This document shows positions 57,241-64,000 of a stretch of 64,000 nucleotides of DNA, piece by piece. A program made the position numbers and the translations under genes. Under the pieces are notes generated by a model. It was not told the DNA's origin and made no database searches. It saw only the letters and a program-made list of their open reading frames with translations. Location of the stretch: assembly GCA_947579665.1 (NCBI GenBank), contig OX388350.1:83223152-83287151 (forward strand), given 5' to 3'. Source of the stretch: Sympetrum striolatum (Eukaryota > Arthropoda > Insecta > Odonata > Libellulidae). Numbering within the stretch: the first letter of the stretch is position 1; each line of letters starts with the position of its first letter.

Positions 57241-58345
57241 GGATACAAATTCACAGGCTAAACCACAAGCGTCATTGACTTGAAATTTTTATGACATATT
57301 GGCCATAACGTATAACCCCCAGGAAAAAAGCGACTTTGATCCTCAGTGTCATAGGTTCGATTCCAGAGGGCCCCAGAGTCCCGATTTTTCCCGTTTAAAT
57401 GCATTGCCGTGATTTTCGGGAATTAAAAAAAAATAGTTTCCGGAAAGGTAGAGAAATAAAACTCAAGGTGCCTATATTTATGGTCTTGGACTTTTGAAAA
57501 CATCAATGACTTTCACAAAAAATATCCTGGGTTCGATGCTAGGACGATGCAAAGATCTGCCCTTTAAAATACATGGGAGCTGTTTTTCATTATTTTTTTT
57601 GATGCACTTCTTGAAATAATAGGAAGTTCGTGCTTAGCCGGAAAGTGTAAGGTAAGAATTAGTTTAAGTTAAAAATCTTCATAAGACCGTACTATTCCTG
57701 GGTTCGATGCCAGAGCACATTAACATTTCTCTCATAAGGAATATAAGGGAAAAGTAAGACTTCGATTGAGGCAGTTGCAGCCAATATTTCTGCTTGAATT
57801 TTCGCACATAGTTAAAGAATAATATCTTCTATTATTTGCATAGGAGGTTTCACCAGAAAGTCCCGGGTTCGATGCCGGGCGGTGAATATGTCTCCCGTTT
57901 AAAATACATAGGGTTTGTATTTCATTATTTTTTGATGCACTTATCGAAATGATAGGAAGTTCGTGCTTGGCTGGAAGATGTATGGTTAAAACTGGTTTAA
58001 GAAAACCGTTTTCAGAAGACCGTAATATTCCTGGGTTCGATGCCAGACCACATTAACATGTCTCTCATAAGAAATATAAGGGAAAAGTAGGACGTCGTTT
58101 GATGCAGTTTAAGATAATATTTCTGCTTGAATTTTCACAGATAGTTAGAGATGGTGATCTTCTATTGTGCTGCATAGTAAGTATCACTAGGAAGAACCGG
58201 GTTCGATGCCGGACGAATAAATTGCAGCGAATAATCAGAATATTTTCAATCCATTTTTTTTCTTTTGACGGCCTTCCCGATATGATGCCGACATGAAATT
58301 AGTGTTGTCGATCTGCTTGCAGTATGCAAGCTACATTATACTCGT
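57197..58345 (+). repeat. B-box lattice, block 1 (plus, type A)
   Basis: Six monomers with cores at about 57353, 57529, 57698, 57863, 58031 and 58198, that is 165-176 bp apart. The cores are variants of cctgggttcgatgccagg, matching the tRNA T-arm/B-box pattern GGTTCGANNCC. Text between cores alternates a cttatcgaaatgataggaag type and a gatggtgatcttctattgtg type. It ends with the hairpin GCTTGCA-GTA-TGCAAGC at 58315-58331 and ctacattatactcgta. Confidence 0.85.
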
Positions 58346-59497
58346 ATATCTATTATATATAGACGCTTCTCCGGATATACCTATATACCTATATACACAT
58401 TCATTCATTCATAGGGGATCAAAATTCTAACCATGTTCCACAAGTGCCACTGACTTGAAATTTTTACGACATATTGGCCATAACGTGTAGCCTCCAGGAA
58501 AAAGCCGACTTTGAACCTCAGTGTCATGGGTTCGATTCCAGAAGGCCCCAAAGTCGCGATTTTGTCCATAAGAATACATGGCGGGGATTTTCGAAAAATT
58601 TTTTGAGGCACTTCCCGGAAAAGCAGAGAGTTGAAACTCAAGGGATCGCTAGATACCGTGCATAGCCAACGAAAATCAAAAAGACATCTTCGAATATTGT
58701 CCTTGGTTCGATGCTAGGCCGGGGCAAAAATCAGCCGTTTAAAATGCATTGCGGCGATTTTGAAGATTTGTTTTGGACCCTTTCCCGATGGCATAGAAAC
58801 TTGAAATTCAACATGATGTTAGATATCATTAAAATATCTCATAATCATATTTTACATATTCGCTGATGGTCCTTGGTTCGATCCCAGAGGGACATTTAAA
58901 TTCCTCAATGCCTTTCTTACGGAGATAACGGAAATAAAATTTAGGTACTTCCCGTTATGCTATCAACTTCAAACTTTGCATGATGCAAGAGCAAGTCTTT
59001 ACAAATCAAACTGTGCATTCACAGCTTACAATATGTCCTGGGTTTGACACCAGGTGTCTCTGAAATCAGAAGTTGATCCGATTTTTAGTAATTATTTTGA
59101 AACCTTTCCCAATAATATAGAAACTTGAAATTCGGCATATAGATAGAGTTCATAAATAAATTTCAGAAACATGTTTTAGATTTCCAAGATTGTCCTTGGT
59201 TCGAATCCAGAGAGCCATTTACATTCGAGAAAATTAGAACATCTTTTGAGGCAGTTGCTGCCAATATTTCTGCTTGAATTTTAACACATAGTTGGAGATG
59301 GTGATCTTCTATTGTGCTGCATAGTAAGTTCACATTAAAGACCCGGGTTCGATGCCAGACGATGAAATTTCAGCAAATTTTAGGAATTTTTTATTCATTT
59401 TTTTTTTCTTTTGAGGACCGTCCCTATATGATTCCAACATAAAATTAGTGTTGTTGATCTGCTTGCAGTATGTAAGCAACATTTTACTCGTATATAT
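58346..59497 (+). repeat. B-box lattice, block 2 (plus, type B)
   Basis: Cores at about 58528, 58703, 58872, 59037, 59197 and 59345 (spacing 148-175 bp). Monomers 2-5 belong to a subtype with ccttggttcgatcccag and cttcccg...atgctatcaactt text, which differs from block 1. The first and last monomers are shared with block 1. Ends with hairpin 59461-59477. The 42.6-43.6 kb segment is of this type. Confidence 0.85.
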
Positions 59498-59537
59498 ATA
59501 TATACGAGTAAAATGTGGCTTGCATACTGCAAGCAGA
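59458..59537. repeat. Near-perfect 80-bp palindrome
   Basis: Blocks 2 and 3 meet end to end. The arms ctgcttgcagtatgtaagca and acattttactcgta are mirrored around a TATA run centred near 59497, with two mismatches. Confidence 0.9.
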
Positions 59538-60660
59538 TCGGCAATACTAATTGCATATCGGCATCATATAGAGACGGTATTCAAAAGAAAAAAAAGGTTG
59601 GAAATATTCTTAAAATTCGCTGCAACTTAATCGTCTGGAATCGAACCCGTGTCTTTCAGGTCATACTTACTATGCAGTACAACAGAACATCACCATCTCT
59701 AACAATGTGTGCAAATTCAGGCAGAAATTTTGGCTGCAACTCCCTCAAACGACGTCCTACTTTTCCCATATATTCCTTATGAGAGAAATTTTAATGTGCT
59801 CTGGCATCGAACCCAGGAACAGCATGGTCGTGTCTATTTTTTCTTGAACTGGGTTTTTATATATACATCTTCTATCTAAGCAAGAACTCCCTATTATATC
59901 GATAAGTGCATGAAAGAAATAATTAAAAACCTTCCCAATGTGTTTTATATGGCAGATATATTTACCACCTGGCATCGAACCCGGGTCTTTCTGGTAATAT
60001 TTATTATGCAGCACAACAGAAAATCACCACCTCTAACTATGTGTGAAAATTCAGGCGGAAATATTCACTGAAACTGCCTCAAACGACGTCCTACTTTTCC
60101 CATATATTCCTAATGAAAGAAATTTTAATGAGCCCCGGAATCGAACCCAGGAACCATTCTGTCTTATCTAAATTTTTTCTAAAACCTAATCTTAATATAC
60201 ATCTTCCATATAAGCAAGAACTTCTTATCATTTCGAAAAGTGCATGAAAAAAAATAATGAATATCTACCTCAATGTATTTTAAACGGCCAATTTTTACAT
60301 CGTCCTAGCATCGAACTCAGGACTTTTTTCGAGATGGTCATTTACGTTATCGATAGATCCCGACTATATCCATCGGCTCCTTGAGTTTTATTTCTCTACC
60401 TATCCGGGAAGTATTTTTTTAAAATTTCGGAAAATCAACGCAATGCATTTAAACGGGAAAAATCGGGACTTTGGGGCTCTCTGGAATCGAACCTATGACA
60501 CTGAGGTTCAAAATCGCAATTTTTCTGGAGGTTACACGTTATGGCCAATACGCGGTAAAAATTTCAATTCAATCACGCTTGTGGTTTAGGCTGTGAATTT
60601 GTATCCTATCTATCTATATCCCTATATATATGAATGAATCCGGAGAAGCATCTATATCTA
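59498..60660 (-). repeat. B-box lattice, block 3 (minus, type A)
   Basis: Reverse orientation: hairpin at 59518-59534, then cores (as atcgaaccc) at about 59637, 59803, 59971, 60138, 60307 and 60484, spaced 166-177 bp. Ends with tgaatgaatccggagaagca, the reverse of the left-end motif. Confidence 0.85.
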
Positions 60661-61660
60661 TTACGAGTAAAATGTTGCTTGCATACTGCAAGCAGATCAA
60701 CAACACTATTTTTATGTTGGAATTATATAGGAACGGTCCTCAAAAGAAAAACAAATGAATAAAAAATTCCTTAAATTCGCTGAAATTTCATCGTCTGGCA
60801 TCGAACCCTGGTCTTTACTGTGAACTTACTATGCAGCACAATAGAAGATCACCATCTCTAACTATGTGTGAAAATTCAAGCAGAAATATTGGCTGCAACT
60901 GCCTCAAAAGACGTTCTAATTTTCACGAATGTAAATGGCTCTCTGGATTCGAACCAAGGATAATCTAGGAAATCTTAAACATGCTTCTAAAATTTATTTA
61001 TGAACTCTATCTATATGCCGAATTTAAAGTTTCTATATTATTGGGAAAGCTTTCAAAATAATTTCTAAAAATCGGATCAACTTCTGATTTCAGAGACACC
61101 TGGTGTCGAACCCAGGACATATTGTAAGCTGTGAATGAAAAGTTTGATTTGTAAAGACTTGTTCTTGTATCATGCAAGGTTTGAAGTCGATAGCATGCCG
61201 GGAAGTACCTAAATTTTGTTTCCGTTTTCTCCGTAAGAAAGGCATTGAGGAATTTAAATGACCCTCTGGGATCGAACCAAGGACGATCAGCAAATATGTA
61301 AAATTTTATTATGAGATATATTTATGATATCTAACCTCATGTTGAATTTCAAGTTTCTATGCCATCGGGAAAGGGTCCAAAAAAAATCTTCAAAACCGCC
61401 GCAATGCATTTTAAACGGCCGATTTTGCCCCGGCCTAGCATCGAACCAAGGACAATATTCGATGATGTCTTTTTGATTTTCGTTGGCTATGCACGGCATC
61501 TAGCGATTCCTCGAGTTTCAATTCTCTGCTTTTCCTGGAAGTGCCTCAAAAAAATTTTCGAAAATCCCCGCCATGTAATCTATCTATCTATATACCTATC
61601 TATATACCTATCTATATATATGAATGAATCCGGAGAAGCATCTATATATAATAGATATAT
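60661..61660 (-). repeat. B-box lattice, block 4 (minus, type B)
   Basis: Hairpin 60677-60693, cores at about 60798, 60945, 61105, 61269 and 61438. The sixth monomer is cut at about 61578 (ccgccatgta) and replaced by a tatctatctata microsatellite, before the outer end motif at 61621-61645. Confidence 0.85.
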
Positions 61661-62755
61661 ATATATATATAGAGAGAGGATACAAACTCACAGCCTAAAC
61701 CACAAGAGTGATTGAGTTGAAATTTTTACGACATATTGGCCATAACGTGTAACCTCCAGAAAAATTGCGATTTTGATCCTCAGTGTCATGGGTTCGATTC
61801 CAGAGGGCCCCAAAGTCCCGATTTTTCCCGTTTAAATGCATTGCTTTGATTTTCGGGAATTAAAAAAAAATACTTCCCGGATAGGTAGAGAATCAAAACT
61901 CAAGGAGCCTATATATATGAACATTATCTATCGAAAACATAAATGAGTTTTACGGAAAATATCCTGGGTTCGATGCTAGGTCGGGGTAAAAATCGGCCGT
62001 TTAAAATGCATTGTGGCGATTTTTAATATTTTTTTTGGACCATTTCCCGATGGCATGGAAACTTGAAACTCGGCATGGAGTTGGAGATCATAAATATATT
62101 TAATAATTGAATATTACATATTCGCTTATGGTCCTTGGTTCGATCCCAGAGGGCCATTTGCACTCCACAGTGCATTTCTTATGGGGATAACGGAAACACA
62201 TTTTAGGTACTTCCCGGTATGATATCGACTTCAAACATTGTATGAAAATAGATCAAGTCCTAGCAAGTCATACTGTCTATTCACAGCTACCAATACGTCC
62301 AGGGTTCGACACCAGGCGTCTCTACAATAAGTAAATTATCCGATTTTTAAGAATTAATTTAAATTCCTTCCAAATATTATTAAAACATGAAATTAGGTAT
62401 ATAGAGAGAAAACGTAGATACATTTCAAGAACATATTTTATATTTCCTAGATCGTCCTTGGTTCAAATCCAGAGAGCTATTAACATTCGTGAAAAGTAGG
62501 TCTTCGTTTGAAGCAGTTGCAGCATATATTTCTTCTTGAATTTTCACACGTATTTAGAGAAGATGATCTTCTGATGTGCTGCATAGAAATTTCACCAAAA
62601 AGACCCGGGTTCGATGCCAGACGATTAAATTGAAGCGAATTTTAAGAATATTTTCAATCCTTTTTTTCCTTTCCGGGACCGTCCCGATATAATGCCGTTA
62701 TGAAATTAGTGTTGTCGATCTGCTTGCAGTATGCAAGCTACATTTTACTCGTATG
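61646..62755 (+). repeat. B-box lattice, block 5 (plus, type B)
   Basis: Cores at about 61790, 61966, 62134, 62300, 62458 and 62606; hairpin 62722-62738, then ctacattttactcgta. Confidence 0.85.
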
Positions 62756-63520
62756 TATCAAACAAATAATGAAAAGCTACCCCAATGTATTATATAGGTG
62801 GATACATTTACCACCTGGCATCGAACCCAGGTCTTTTTGGCAATACTTTCTATGCAGCACAATAGAAAATAACCATCTCTAACTATGTGTAAAAATTCAA
62901 GCTGAAATCTTGGTTTCAACTGTCTCAAACGACGTCCCACTTTTCCCTTATATTCCTTATGAGAGAAATGTTATTGTGCTCTGGCATCGAACCCAGGAAT
63001 AAAACGGGCTTATGAAAATTTTTTTCTAAAACTAATTCTTACCGTATATCTTCCAGCTAAGCACTAACTTCCTATCATTTCGATAAGTGCATCAAAAAAA
63101 ATAATGAAAAACTACTCCCATGTATTTAAAAGGGCAGATATTCGCATCGTCCTAGCATCGAACCCAGGATATTTTCCTAGAAAGTCATTTGTGTTTGCGA
63201 TAGATCATGACCATATATATAGGCTCCTAGAGTTTCGATTCTCTACCTATCCGGGAAGTATTTTTTTTAAATTCCTGAAAATCAAAGCAATGCATTTAAA
63301 TGAAAAAAACGGGACTTTGGGGCGCTCTGGAATCGAACCCATGACACTGAGGTTCAAAATCGCAATTTTTCTGGCGGTTACACGATATGGCCAATATGTT
63401 GTAAAAATTTCAAGTAAAAGACGCTTTTAGTTTAGCCTGTGAATTTGTATCCTCCCTATCTATCTTTCTATATACATGAATGAATCCGGAGAAGCATCTA
63501 TATATAATAGATATTGTCTA
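62756..63520 (-). repeat. B-box lattice, block 6 (minus, type A, lacking its hairpin end)
   Basis: Cores at about 62818, 62983, 63152 and 63330, ending in the outer motif gaatccggagaagcatctat at 63482. The first two monomers and the hairpin expected at its start are absent, replaced directly by the end of block 5. Confidence 0.8.
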
Positions 63521-64000
63521 CATAGAAAACAAACTAAAATAAATACAAAATATTTAAATAAACATGATATTATTAACCTTTTTGAGCCGGTAGAGCTTTC
63601 AGATACGGATGGCTTTTTCGGATTTTCACCCCACTGTATTTTTGATTTATTGGTTCAATTTATAAAACGGATAACTGATAGCGGAGGTGCTTCTCAAACG
63701 TAAACTGCACATCTCCGAATAACATTCTGGGTTCGACGCCAAACCAGATATTTTCCCATTTAATTTCCCATCGCTGCGATCATTCAATTCGAAATTTAAC
63801 CAAGCAAAGGTGGAAACTCGTCCCTTGGCAGGCTAATGGATGTTACCATAAGTTTGTATGCCTTAATAAACTTCAGGAACTTTACTTCAAAAAGATAACT
63901 TTTACTTCAAAAGGTTACTTTGAACCCATCTTGAAGGATGGGTAAACTTTTTGAAGAATGGATTAATTATTTCCATTTTGCTCTTATTTTGTACTATTTC
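63521..64000. other. Right edge, mostly unassigned
   Basis: A short open part (63550-63703) reads NKHDIINLFEPVELSDTDGF and ends in TAA; it has no recognised domain. A single lattice-like core (tctgggttcgacgccaaacc) lies at 63747, and a cttttacttcaaaa repeat (two or three copies) at 63880-63925. Confidence 0.35.

Noticed and set aside
61359..61715. 118-codon frame in lattice sequence
   Set aside because: It spans minus-strand lattice monomers, a microsatellite and an element end; related blocks do not keep the frame.

Overview
The window is AT-rich eukaryotic DNA with no bacterial-type gene organisation. It has long non-coding stretches and many degenerate transposable elements of kinds common in arthropod genomes: CR1/L2/Jockey-group LINEs with hexamer-like tails, a Penelope-like element, pogo/Tigger and hAT DNA transposons, and tRNA-derived SINEs. 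I read it as intergenic or intronic DNA of an arthropod, probably an insect or chelicerate; the species cannot be told from the sequence. No complete host protein gene is visible. Two short spliced-exon candidates (8.54 kb and 17.37 kb) and a few GC-richer open stretches (20.38, 21.95 and 22.6 kb) are the only possible host coding sequence, all at low confidence.

Layout. 1-445: a structured tandem repeat whose units keep hairpins with different stem sequences. 2.6-17.1 kb: AT-rich DNA holding a diverged dispersed repeat family in both orientations, tRNA-derived fragments and a possible exon. 17.4-18.8 kb: a possible exon, a 268-bp two-copy repeat and a G-rich minisatellite. 18.8-23.6 kb: mostly unassigned. 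23.6-26.3 kb: a 28-bp minisatellite that changes orientation midway and is split by a LINE insertion with a 5-bp target duplication. 28-37.4 kb: LINE remnants, including a 4.16-kb tandem duplication of an already dead LINE cassette. 39.3-41.3 kb: a LINE fragment pair with inverted parts, then a Penelope-like remnant with a hammerhead-ribozyme motif, itself interrupted by a palindromic SINE pair flanked by 14-bp direct repeats. 42.4-49.2 kb: a nested composite with hAT-like ends, a 60-bp minisatellite, a repeat of tRNA T-arm-like motifs, and a pogo-like transposon. 49.7-52.7 kb: a near-complete LINE on the minus strand with one in-frame stop. 53.0-55.2 kb: a Jockey-type LINE. 55.2-56.7 kb: a hAT (ZBED5/SCAND3-like) transposase remnant. 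56.7-63.5 kb: a large repeat made of about 1.2-kb blocks in alternating orientation. Each block is an array of about 165-bp monomers carrying a B-box-like GGTTCGATNCC core, and most blocks end in a GCTTGCA-GTA-TGCAAGC hairpin.

The genes do not work together as a pathway; the window is a record of nested insertion. The most interesting signals are the B-box/T-arm lattice with its hairpin end (and the pogo element inserted exactly in the loop of one such hairpin), the hammerhead motif of the Penelope-like element, the palindromic SINE with target-site duplications, and the structured tandem repeat at the left edge. Everything is based on reading the sequence alone; no database search was run.
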